Source: Ruixingdingia sedimenti
Lineage (GTDB): Bacteria > Pseudomonadota > Alphaproteobacteria > Rhodobacterales > Rhodobacteraceae
Reading direction: 5' to 3'
NCBI RefSeq assembly: GCF_031432425.1
Contig: NZ_JAVKPH010000034.1
Span: 1 to 31,409, forward strand
DNA: 31,409 nt
In this document: piece by piece, positions 1 to 6,329 of the stretch
Layout: each line of letters begins with the position of its first letter
Numbering within the stretch: position 1 is the stretch's first letter
Notes under the pieces: generated by a model
Database searches by the model: none
Told to the model about the DNA's origin: nothing
What the model saw: only the letters and a program-made list of their open reading frames with translations
Translations under genes and position numbers: made by a program

Positions 1-27
1 GGTGTCGAGGTCCATCGCGGGCGTCAT
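1..27 (-). CDS. Start of a third early prophage gene (partial)
   Basis: Only the first nine codons (MTPAMDLDT) lie in the window; the gene continues beyond position 1. Its ATG overlaps the TGA of the upstream 86-aa gene in an ATGA junction, so translation is probably coupled. In Mu-like phages the genes after ner are usually early replication and transposition genes, so a transposase-region protein is possible. The nine residues cannot identify it. Confidence 0.5.
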
Positions 28-284
28 GCGATCTCTCCCAGGACCGGCAGGATCTGGATCTCGCCCCGGCGCATCAGCTCAACCTCGGCCTCGACTTCGG
101 CCAGATCGACGAGCAGCCCTTGCAGGCTGCGCATCGACACCGACAACCGCGACAGCGTCTCCGGATCGGGGCGAATGCCGCCGGCCAGCAGGGCGATCAC
201 CTCGCCCAGATCGCCCGCCGCCGCCCGGAAACCCTTGGCCGACACGTCAAACTCGGGCGCCTCTCTGGACAGGATCGCGCTCAT
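24..284 (-). CDS. Small helical early prophage protein, function unknown
   Basis: An 86-aa protein with no family I recognise. It is rich in Ala, Leu, Glu and Arg and looks mostly helical; residues about 45-70 contain a heptad-like run of Leu, Val and Glu that could form a short coiled coil. There is no signal peptide or membrane segment. Its ATG overlaps the TGA of the Ner-like gene by four bases (ATGA), and its own TGA overlaps the next ATG in the same way. This places it in a tightly coupled leftward early operon. It may be a phage regulator or replication accessory protein, but nothing in the sequence proves that. Confidence 0.65.
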   Translation of the reverse strand: MSAILSREAPEFDVSAKGFRAAAGDLGEVIALLAGGIRPDPETLSRLSVSMRSLQGLLVDLAEVEAEVELMRRGEIQILPVLGEIA

Positions 285-583
285 GCCGCCACCTTGCCGT
301 CAGCAGCCGCACCCGCTTTTTGACTCGCCACCGGCGGATACTTGTTGGTATCGAGGATGCGGGGTTTTCCCTTGGGGTAACGGGACGGCCAGATGTTCTC
401 GGGCTTCTGGCCGATGAAATCGGCGATGATCTTCTGCGCCTTGTAGCTGGTCCGGTTCTTCACCTGACGGAAGACGTTCGGGTTGAGGCCGTTCCGCTTG
501 GCAAGCTCGGTGAGGGTCATGCCGTTGCGATGGAGTTCGGCCACCACGGCGGGCCAGTCCATCACGGCGTCCTGTTTCGTCAT
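281..583 (-). CDS. ner: Ner/Nlp-family DNA-binding regulator of a Mu-like prophage
   Basis: A 100-aa protein of the Ner/Nlp winged-helix family. The diagnostic part is residues about 9-65: a helix-turn-helix around MTLTELAKRNGL and NPNVFRQ, followed by the IIADFIGQKPENIWPSRY block typical of Mu Ner and bacterial Nlp. In Mu, Ner represses the early and repressor promoters after induction and favours lytic growth. The ATG at 583 has a good GGAGGAA site seven bases upstream. It diverges from the repressor at 696 across a 112-bp control region, the expected layout of a Mu-like genetic switch. The C-terminal 30 residues are low-complexity Ala/Lys and unlike classical Ner, which is shorter (about 75 aa). 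Confidence 0.85.
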   Translation of the reverse strand: MTKQDAVMDWPAVVAELHRNGMTLTELAKRNGLNPNVFRQVKNRTSYKAQKIIADFIGQKPENIWPSRYPKGKPRILDTNKYPPVASQKAGAAADGKVAA

Positions 584-695
584 CGGGGTTCCTCCGACAG
601 GAAGCGGGTGCCGCTAACACCCGCCTTTTGTTGGCGATGTTGGTTCAACAGCACATCCCGCGAGGGGTGTGCATAAGTAAGGGATAGCTCCATAT
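584..695. promoter_or_regulatory. Divergent prophage switch region between ner and repressor
   Basis: This 112-bp region separates the leftward early operon from the rightward repressor. It contains a perfect inverted repeat GCGGGTG-CCGCTAA-CACCCGC at 604-624, followed by CTTTTG, and a second one TGTTG-GTT-CAACA at 638-650. In a Mu-like switch such repeats are the natural binding sites for Ner and the repressor. The first repeat plus its T-rich tail could also act as a rightward terminator. I see no convincing -35/-10 pair. The repressor ATG at 696 is preceded by a weak AAGTAAGGGA site. Confidence 0.55.
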
Positions 696-1442
696 ATGGC
701 GCTGGTCAATCCAAATCTGGATGAGCCGCGGCTGCGTGCACGTGTGGCCGCCGCGATCTCCGCTGGTGGTGGCGTTGCGCAAATGGTCAAGCGCACTGGT
801 ATCCCTAAGGGAACATTAGAAAAATACGCGGCCCAGACATCAACAGCCTCATTTGCCAACGCAGCAAAGATAGCCGCAGGTGCGGGCCTGACGCTTGATC
901 AAATCGCCTTTGCACAAGAGGATATATCCAAATCTGGAGCAAAGACCCACCTTAGAGAGATGTTAACACGGATGGGTCAGCAGGCGCGCGAGTACAGGCC
1001 CTCATCCGGCCATCGAACGTCTGACGCCTTCATCCATCTGCCGTTCTATCCCGAGGTCACCGCGTCAGCCGGTCCTGGTGCCTTGGCCGTATCGGAACAG
1101 AGCGACAGTGTCATCGCATTCGCCCGCAGCTTCCTGCGCGATCACGGCGCCGTACCTGACCGCTGCTCAATCATCCGCGCCAAGGGCGACAGCATGGCTC
1201 CGACGATCCCGGATGCGTCCCTGCTGATCGTCGATCACAGCCAGGCAGAGATCGCAAACGGCTGCATCATGGTGGTCAGCGTTGGCGACGACCTGCTGGT
1301 CAAGCGCGTCCGGCGTCGCTTGGATGGGCAGATCGACCTGATATCCGACAACCCCGCCTATCCGCCCGAAACCCTCCAGCCTGCCGCCCTACAGCAACTG
1401 CGCGTCGTCGGGCGGGTCGTCTATTTTTGCAGAACACCTTGA
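696..1442 (+). CDS. LexA/CI-type prophage repressor with S24 peptidase domain
   Basis: A 248-aa two-domain repressor. Residues about 10-50 form an N-terminal helix-turn-helix (GGGVAQMVKRTGIPKGTLEKYA). Residues about 120-245 form a LexA-like S24 peptidase/dimerisation domain with the catalytic serine in GDSM at S166 and the catalytic lysine in LLVKRV at K203. Members of this family self-cleave when activated RecA forms on damaged DNA, which would induce the prophage; both catalytic residues are intact, so inducibility is plausible. It sits divergent to ner, as the c repressor does in Mu. Its codon use is visibly more AT-rich than the catabolic genes downstream. Classical Mu c lacks the peptidase domain; the combination seen here resembles other transposable phages of Proteobacteria. 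Confidence 0.88.
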   Translation: MALVNPNLDEPRLRARVAAAISAGGGVAQMVKRTGIPKGTLEKYAAQTSTASFANAAKIAAGAGLTLDQIAFAQEDISKSGAKTHLREMLTRMGQQAREYRPSSGHRTSDAFIHLPFYPEVTASAGPGALAVSEQSDSVIAFARSFLRDHGAVPDRCSIIRAKGDSMAPTIPDASLLIVDHSQAEIANGCIMVVSVGDDLLVKRVRRRLDGQIDLISDNPAYPPETLQPAALQQLRVVGRVVYFCRTP

Positions 1443-1453
1443 AGGAGTGAAAG

Positions 1454-2308
1454 ATGCGCCTTCTCTCAGCAGTTGCCAGTTGGGCTTTTGTTCTCAGCGG
1501 GTCATTCGTCGCCGCGCATCCTGCTTGTGATCTGAAGGCAGGCGAACGCGTTCAGGTGGACGACCTCGATGCGTTTCTCGACGCGGTAGAAGGGGCTGCG
1601 GTTCAGAAAGACGAGTTCGAAACCACCGAACAGTTCGAACAGCGCAAAGCCAAAGCAGCCCTGACATCCCCAGGGTTTGCGCTCGATATTTTGACGGACC
1701 AAGAACATGCAGTCTACGATGCGGACCGCTCGACTTGGACCTTCCGCGAGTTTTTTCTTAGCGGCGGCACCTACAATTTTGATGATGAGGCACTGGCGGA
1801 GGCTGGCCTTGCAAATGCTGGCTGGAGCTACTCCAAGATGCTTCGTTCAAGCGATGTGGCTTTGGGGAGCTATGTTGCCAGCAACGCTTACGGAAGTGAG
1901 GTGCTCGTGGCCAAGGGGCTGGCAACCCGCACCGGCATCATCGAGATTGCATGGGGGCACCCTCTTCCGTCCGACTACATGGCGAGATTTGACCCTAAGT
2001 TCCAGATGCCCCTGACGCTTCGGCTGCCGGCTGCTGGTCTTCCAGATGGACTGGAGATGTCAGCTTTCGAGGTTCCAATGAGTGTAGGGGAGGCCCGTCT
2101 GGCTAAGGGAGGGTTCCGGTTTGTTGTCGCAGGTGAGTTAGCTGAGCCCTTCCGCATCACCTATACCCGTCACATCTTCCCCAAGATCGACAACCCTAGG
2201 GACGTTACTGTTGAGATGACCTATCTGATTGCTGATATTCAATGCGGGATCCTCGCAGATCAAGAAGGAAGGGTTCTGACGGTACTTCCGACGGTAGCGC
2301 CATTTTAA
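1454..2308 (+). CDS. Secreted or periplasmic protein of unknown function, prophage cargo
   Basis: A 284-aa protein with an N-terminal signal peptide: MRLL, a hydrophobic core to about residue 20, then a VAAHPAC region where cleavage is likely. The mature part contains a charged stretch at about 52-70 (KDEFETTEQFEQRKAKA), a pattern seen in various uncharacterised bacterial proteins, and is otherwise beta-rich with no catalytic motif I can name. A GGAG site six bases before the ATG, and a gap of only 11 nt after the repressor stop, suggest it is expressed together with the repressor in the lysogen. This is the usual setting of a lysogenic-conversion gene. Composition is AT-richer than the host genes. 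The function is unknown. Confidence 0.75.
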   Translation: MRLLSAVASWAFVLSGSFVAAHPACDLKAGERVQVDDLDAFLDAVEGAAVQKDEFETTEQFEQRKAKAALTSPGFALDILTDQEHAVYDADRSTWTFREFFLSGGTYNFDDEALAEAGLANAGWSYSKMLRSSDVALGSYVASNAYGSEVLVAKGLATRTGIIEIAWGHPLPSDYMARFDPKFQMPLTLRLPAAGLPDGLEMSAFEVPMSVGEARLAKGGFRFVVAGELAEPFRITYTRHIFPKIDNPRDVTVEMTYLIADIQCGILADQEGRVLTVLPTVAPF

Positions 2309-2314
2309 ACCAAC

Positions 2315-2560
2315 ATGCCCAGACACCCACCGAAAACCCCGCTCGAACTGGCCGCCCGCGCCATCTGCCGGCGCCGGGGCCTGCCGGAAGATACCCGCTT
2401 CCAGGGCGCCAAGATGTGGCAGGCGCATCTGGGCGAGGCGATGGCCATCCTCCAGGCCGCGCTGCCACCCGAAGACTTCCGCCGCCTTGTCCTCGATCAC
2501 CCCTGGCCGGGACCGATCCCGCCGGAGTACCGTCAGACGCGCGATGATCCTGACACCTGA
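2315..2560 (+). CDS. Hypothetical 81-aa protein in the prophage
   Basis: A small basic and proline-rich protein (first residues MPRHPPKTPLELAARAICRR) that I do not recognise. It starts six bases after the stop of the secreted-protein gene and has high GC at third positions like a real gene, unlike its AT-richer neighbour. No strong ribosome binding site is visible, so translation may be coupled to the gene before it. With one cysteine it cannot be a Com-like zinc-finger activator of the methylase gene downstream. It could be a DNA-associated accessory protein of the methylase, but there is no direct evidence. Confidence 0.55.
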   Translation: MPRHPPKTPLELAARAICRRRGLPEDTRFQGAKMWQAHLGEAMAILQAALPPEDFRRLVLDHPWPGPIPPEYRQTRDDPDT

Positions 2561-2571
2561 CACAAGCAGAT

Positions 2572-2613
2572 GTTCCTGTTAAGTTCCACGTGATCGTTGC
2601 GAACCACAGGAAC
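2572..2613 (+). promoter_or_regulatory. Stem-loop covering the ribosome binding site of the methylase gene
   Basis: GTTCCTGT at 2572-2579 is perfectly complementary to ACAGGAAC at 2606-2613, and inside it GTTC at 2583-2586 pairs with GAAC at 2601-2604. The right arm contains the AGGAA Shine-Dalgarno sequence of the methylase, whose start is a weak TTG at 2619. The folded mRNA would hide this site. In phage Mu the mom DNA-modification gene is held off by a comparable stem-loop until Com melts it; the parallel here is inference. Confidence 0.55.
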
Positions 2614-2618
2614 CACCG

Positions 2619-3440
2619 TTGCTGATCCCCATCACCCCGACAGCCCCCGCCGCGCCTTGGCTCGGCGGCAAACGCAACCTTGCCAAGCGCATCTGCGGCC
2701 TGATCGATGCCACGCCGCACACCACCTATGCCGAACCCTTCGTGGGCATGGGCGGTATCTTCCTGCGCCGCGCGATGCGGCCCCGAGCCGAGGTCATCAA
2801 TGATCGCAGCCGTGACATCGCCAACCTCTTCCGCATCCTGCAGCGCCACTACATCCAGTTCCTGGACGTACTGCGCTTCGGCCTGACCACGCGGGCCGAA
2901 TTCGAACGCCTCGTCGCGGTGCCACCCGACACGCTGACCGATCTGGAACGCGCAGCGCGCTTCCTCTACCTCCAGCGCACCGCCTTCGGTGGCAAGGTTT
3001 CCGGGCGCAACTTCGGTGTCGACAAGACCCGGCCGGGTCGCTTCAACCTCACCACGCTGGAACCGATGCTGGAGGATCTGCACACCCGCCTCGCCGGCGT
3101 CGTGATCGAGTGCCTCGACTGGGCCGAGTTCATCCCCCGGTATGACGCCGATGGCACGCTCTTCTACCTCGACCCGCCGTACTGGGGCTGCGAGGACGAC
3201 TACGGCCGCGCGATGTTCGCCCGCGCCGATTTCGCCAGGATGGCCGAGCTGCTAGGTGGCATCCGCGGCCGGTTCCTGCTGTCGCTCAACGACCTGCCGG
3301 AGGTCCGGGCCACCTTCGCCGCCTTCCACCTGACCGAGGTCCGCACCACCTACACCGTCAGCGGCAAGCGCAACGATCCCGCGGGTGCGCGGGCCGAGCT
3401 GCTGATCTCGAACTGGCCGGTTGAGGGGTGTCAGGATTGA
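2619..3440 (+). CDS. dam: D12-class N6-adenine DNA methyltransferase (orphan, phage-borne)
   Basis: A 273-aa Dam-family enzyme predicted to transfer a methyl group from S-adenosylmethionine to adenine N6 in a short DNA site, probably GATC or a relative. Visible motifs are the N-terminal WLGGKR (motif X), the AdoMet-binding EPFVGMGG at residues 39-46 (motif I) and the catalytic DPPY at 185-188 (motif IV), in the order typical of the D12 class. The start is TTG at 2619, with AGGAAC upstream. No restriction endonuclease gene is adjacent, so it is an orphan methylase. Such enzymes in temperate phages commonly protect phage DNA or tune packaging and gene control. It is the last gene before the presumed phage end. 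Confidence 0.85.
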   Translation: MLIPITPTAPAAPWLGGKRNLAKRICGLIDATPHTTYAEPFVGMGGIFLRRAMRPRAEVINDRSRDIANLFRILQRHYIQFLDVLRFGLTTRAEFERLVAVPPDTLTDLERAARFLYLQRTAFGGKVSGRNFGVDKTRPGRFNLTTLEPMLEDLHTRLAGVVIECLDWAEFIPRYDADGTLFYLDPPYWGCEDDYGRAMFARADFARMAELLGGIRGRFLLSLNDLPEVRATFAAFHLTEVRTTYTVSGKRNDPAGARAELLISNWPVEGCQD

Positions 3441-3753
3441 TCGGATCAGACGCCGCGGAGGCGGGATCCTGACGGAAAATCGCTTCCCACTTCCCGCTTC
3501 GCGGCCAGTCGCCTCACATCCTAGATTTCACCTATATTTCCAATGGCTTGATCCTGGTTCACGGTCCTTGTGGTAAACTGGGAAGCGATTTCCCACTTCA
3601 GCCGTCCCGGGCGCAGGCTCGACTTCCCACTTCGGGGCCAGATCTCTCCCTTTGGCGCTGCTTTTCCTCAATGCTGGTTGGATGTTACCGTTTGCGCGGT
3701 ATCTGTCGGACAAATGCGCGGATGTTGCGTGCCCGAGGCCCCGAAATCCGACA
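3441..3753. repeat. Presumed left end of the Mu-like prophage with transposase-binding-like repeats
   Basis: This non-coding stretch carries three direct copies of TTCCCACTTC at 3484-3493, 3590-3599 and 3624-3633. Two longer copies match at 18 of 20 positions (3489-3508 and 3622-3641), and there is an inverted copy TGGGAA-GCGAT-TTCCCA at 3579-3595. Nearer the catabolic genes are GGATGTT repeats at 3680 and 3720 and an inverted pair TGTCGGA (3704-3710) / TCCGACA (3747-3753). Mu-type phages end in TG...CA and carry several transposase sites of about 22 bp near each end. The CA at 3752-3753 is a candidate terminus, but the exact border is not proven. Confidence 0.5.
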
Positions 3754-3756
3754 TTT

Positions 3757-4047
3757 TCACCGGTCTTCCCGCACGACACGCGACGCCACGAATGGTCCCA
3801 GATCACGGTTTTCCTTCACGCTTTCAAAGGCTTCCGGCTTGCCTCTCGGAAGTGGGGCCTCTGGCCAAAGCTGGTACCCCCCAACAGTGGACGGTTCGTT
3901 CATCGCGACAAGTTCGGCGCCGGGGCCGAATACCTGCATCAGTTCATCGATATGCCCGGCATCCATCAGTTGCGTATACTGCGCGAAAACGCTGCGCACG
4001 GCTTCTGCGGCTTCGAGGCGCGCGATTCTGGCGTCCAGCCCGGTCAT
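3757..4047 (-). CDS. SnoaL-like (NTF2 fold) protein, probably truncated
   Basis: A 96-aa product. The ATG at 4047 has AAGGAAG upstream; the longer reading back to 4128 has no such site. Residues 1-60 (ending near STVGGYQLWPE) match the N-terminal helices of SnoaL-like NTF2-fold proteins, with the usual YTQLMDAGHIDELMQVF type of helix. Full family members have 130-170 residues; here the second half of the cone fold is missing and the last 35 residues look unrelated. The gene stops right beside the candidate phage terminus at 3753, so prophage insertion or an earlier rearrangement may have cut it. Relatives act as cyclases, dehydratases or binding proteins. It lies 97 bp downstream of the TRAP receptor gene on the same strand. 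Confidence 0.55.
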   Translation of the reverse strand: MTGLDARIARLEAAEAVRSVFAQYTQLMDAGHIDELMQVFGPGAELVAMNEPSTVGGYQLWPEAPLPRGKPEAFESVKENRDLGPFVASRVVREDR

Positions 4048-4085
4048 CGTGGATCTTCCTTGTTCCGGCGGGGATCGTGGCGGGC

Positions 4086-4118
4086 CCGCACGGCCGCGGC
4101 TTTTTCGAGGCCGTGCGG
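4086..4118. other. Hairpin between TRAP receptor and SnoaL-like gene
   Basis: CCGCACGGCC at 4086-4095 and GGCCGTGCGG at 4109-4118 form a perfect 10-bp stem with a 13-nt loop. There is no T tract on the leftward strand after it, so it looks more like an mRNA-stabilising or attenuating hairpin behind the receptor gene than a classical terminator. Confidence 0.45.
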
Positions 4119-4144
4119 ATGCGGTCACTGGCGGCGCGGGCGCG

Positions 4145-5359
4145 TCATTCCTTCGTGCGCAGCTGGTCGATGATCTCGGCGAAGGCGGCGGTCAGCGGCG
4201 CGAAGTCCGGCGGGCTGTCCTTGGTCTTTTGCGCGAATTCCGCCCAGGAGGCATAATCCTCGGCAAAGCCGAGCCGGTCGATCGACGCCTGGCGCCATTT
4301 TTCGCGGATGGCGGTCAGTTCGGCGATGGCCGCCGCCGGTTCCGTCACCGAGGCGGGGGCTTCGGTCGCCGCAGTGGCGCGCACCTGGTCGTGGTACGCC
4401 TCGATCTTGGCCCGCATCGCCGCGTCCGGGACGACAGGATGGGCATTCGCGGCGATGCCCTTGTTGGCGGAATCGACCTGCGCGTTCATCACCCACATCA
4501 CCGTCTCGGCGGCGAACCTGGGGGTTTCTTCCCAGATGATGTCCTTCACCTCTTGCGGGAAGTCCTCCCAGACATCCTTGTTGAAGCCGAAGATGGACTG
4601 CGCATAGCCCGTCAGCCCGGCGAAGTTGTAGTATTTGCCGTGATCCCAGAAGCCGAGCGCACCGATATCGTTGTGCCCGCCCATCCAGCAATCGATCACG
4701 CCGGACTGGAACGCCTGATAGACCTCGGTGATCGGCAGGCTCACCGGCGTCATGCCGAGGTTCTGGGCCTCTTTCGTCCAGGTATCGCCGCCGACCCGGA
4801 TGCGCTTGCCCTGCAACGATTCGAGCGTGCTGTTGTCTTCCTTGCACAGGATTCCGAACGGGCCCGTCAGGGGCAGCGACGGCATCAGCGGAAAGATATT
4901 GGCCTCGAGCAGTTCGCTGCGGTGCGCCTCGAGATCGGTGCTCCATTCCATGTTCGCCAGCGCGTTCAGCACGGTTTCGCGCACCGGGTTCGGATCGGTC
5001 GGCAGCGCCAGCGAACCCAGCCACTTGTCGACCGGGAAGCGGACCGGATCATAGGCACCCAGGACATAGCCGAACTCGAACAGGCCCGACCCCAGGCCCG
5101 AGGCCAGATCCTTGGCCGGGACGAGACTGCCCGCGAAGTAGTATTCGAACTTCACCTTGCCGCCGGTCCGTTCCTCCACCCGTTCGGTGAAGGCCACCAT
5201 CGGCTTGGTGAACCAGTTGTCCGGGCCATAGAGCGTCGCGACGCGCAGCGTCACCGGATCCATCCCGGCAAGGGTTGTTTCGGCCTATCCGACCGAGGCC
5301 GCACCCATGAAGCAGGCGGCGGCGGCCAGACCCGCAAAGGTCGACACGAGTTTTGTCAT
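4145..5359 (-). CDS. dctP: TRAP transporter solute receptor DctP with an amber codon in the signal peptide
   Basis: Periplasmic receptor of a TRAP uptake system for organic acids. The natural start is ATG at 5359, with GGGAGGAAA upstream. It encodes a signal peptide (MTKLVSTFAGLAAAACFMGAA), but codon 25 is TAG (5285-5287), just before the expected cleavage site and the AET start of the mature protein. The rest stays open for about 380 codons. It contains the DctP signatures GKRIRVGG and ITEVYQAFQSGVIDCW, which hold the substrate-carboxylate arginine and the strap helix. An internal ATG at 5263 gives a 372-aa product, but it has no signal peptide and no good ribosome binding site, so the protein would stay in the cytoplasm. 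The likely original codon 25 was CAG (Gln). It diverges from dctQM at 5794. Confidence 0.85.
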
Positions 5360-5793
5360 CAGAGTTTCCTCCCTGAGGTTCCAGGATACGGTTTACAGCC
5401 AGCGCAGGGAAACCGCGCTGCAACCTTCTCGACTCATCTAACGATTTTATGTAGAAGAATCGATTATACGCTACGCTGGCGTTCGATCCACGTCAACGGG
5501 CAAGCGCGATGTCCCGTCGCGAAACAGCCGCCTACGCGCCTTGCCGGCGATTGACGCGGCAGGAACGGCATATTATCATGGAATCGATTTTTTATAATAA
5601 AAACGGTAATCTTTCGCGGGAGGGAATGCCGAAGGAGCGCGCAGCAAAGCGGCGCGAACGGGAAGACGCCGGGGGCGCCTCCGTTTTTCGGATTCTGCCC
5701 CGAACCCTCTGGCCCCACCACCCGCAGAAACGGACGGAGCACCGTTCATCGACGCCATCCATCGCGTCGCAACGACAGAGAGGAACAGAACGG
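5360..5793. promoter_or_regulatory. Divergent promoter region between dctP and dctQM
   Basis: This 434-bp AT-richer gap serves both TRAP transcription units and holds no convincing gene. On the leftward strand a perfect TATAAT (5468-5463) runs into ATCGATT. On the rightward strand a perfect TATAAT lies at 5593-5598, just after a second AATCGATT at 5582-5589. The palindrome AATCGATT therefore occurs twice (5458-5465 and 5582-5589), each time touching a -10-like box. TATTAT (5571-5576) and ATAATA (5594-5599) flank the second copy almost symmetrically. This looks like operator sites placed to block or assist polymerase. I could not fix -35 boxes with confidence. Confidence 0.5.
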
Positions 5794-6329
5794 ATGACAA
5801 AAAAAATACAAGTAGCGGCCACGCTGCACGGTTCGGCAAGGCTGCATTCGTCGCTTTGGGGATAGTCTGTATCTATGCCCTCATTCTGCTGACCTTCGCC
5901 GATGTCCTGGCGCGGAACCTGGCCAACCAGCCGATTCCCGGGACGCTGGAGGTCTCGATGTACTGGCTGATGGTACCGATGAGCTTCGTCGGCATCTGGT
6001 GGGCCGGGCTTCAGCGCGAACATGTGCGCGTCACGCTGCTGGACGACCTGATGGGCGCCAACACCGCGCGGCTGGCGGAAATCGTCGTCGCGCTCGCCGC
6101 GCTCGGATTTCTTCTGGCGACCGCGACCGTGGGCTTCGAAGAGGCGCTCAAGAGCATGCGGGGCGGCGAGTACGAAGGGGCCTACAAGGTCGTCATCTGG
6201 CCGGTCCGCTTCATCTCGGCCCTGGGTTTCGTGGGCTTCGCCCTGGTGGTCGTCGCACAGCTTGTCCAGGACCTGAAGACGGGGGTCCGCCCCCACGGCC
6301 CGACCCTCGAAGAACCGGAAGCTCTCTGA
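5794..6329 (+). CDS. dctQ: TRAP transporter small permease DctQ, start region frameshifted at an A8 tract
   Basis: Four-helix small membrane subunit of a TRAP transporter. It pairs with DctM and helps dock the substrate-loaded receptor. The frame running from about 5796 to 6329 contains helices near IVCIYALILLTFADVLARN, SMYWLMVPMSFVGIWWAG, LAEIVVALAALGFLLAT and ISALGFVGFALVVVAQLV. The only good start, ATG at 5794 with AGAGGAA upstream, is in another frame and stops at 5865. One more A in the A8 tract at 5799-5806 would join it to the permease frame and give an N-terminus starting MTKKNTSSGHAARFGKAAF, normal for the family. Without that, a TTG at 5856 with no ribosome binding site must be used. 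The stop overlaps the dctM ATG (TGATG). Confidence 0.8.

Noticed and set aside
3528..3806. Leftward 92-codon frame across the phage end
   Set aside because: It crosses the repeat array and the presumed phage border, with no recognisable fold or ribosome binding site.
3548..5554. Rightward 668-codon open frame
   Set aside because: It is the antisense shadow of the TRAP receptor gene; the product is His/Arg-rich without any domain, and the opposite strand shows clear DctP motifs.
5509..5865. 118-codon rightward frame in the divergent TRAP promoter region
   Set aside because: No ribosome binding site, mixed low-complexity sequence, and it covers the promoter motifs; only its last 23 codons matter as the out-of-frame start of dctQ.
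5999..6328. Upstream extension of dctM
   Set aside because: The frame is open but overlaps dctQ completely; the ATG at 6329 with the TGATG overlap and a normal N-terminus is the better start.
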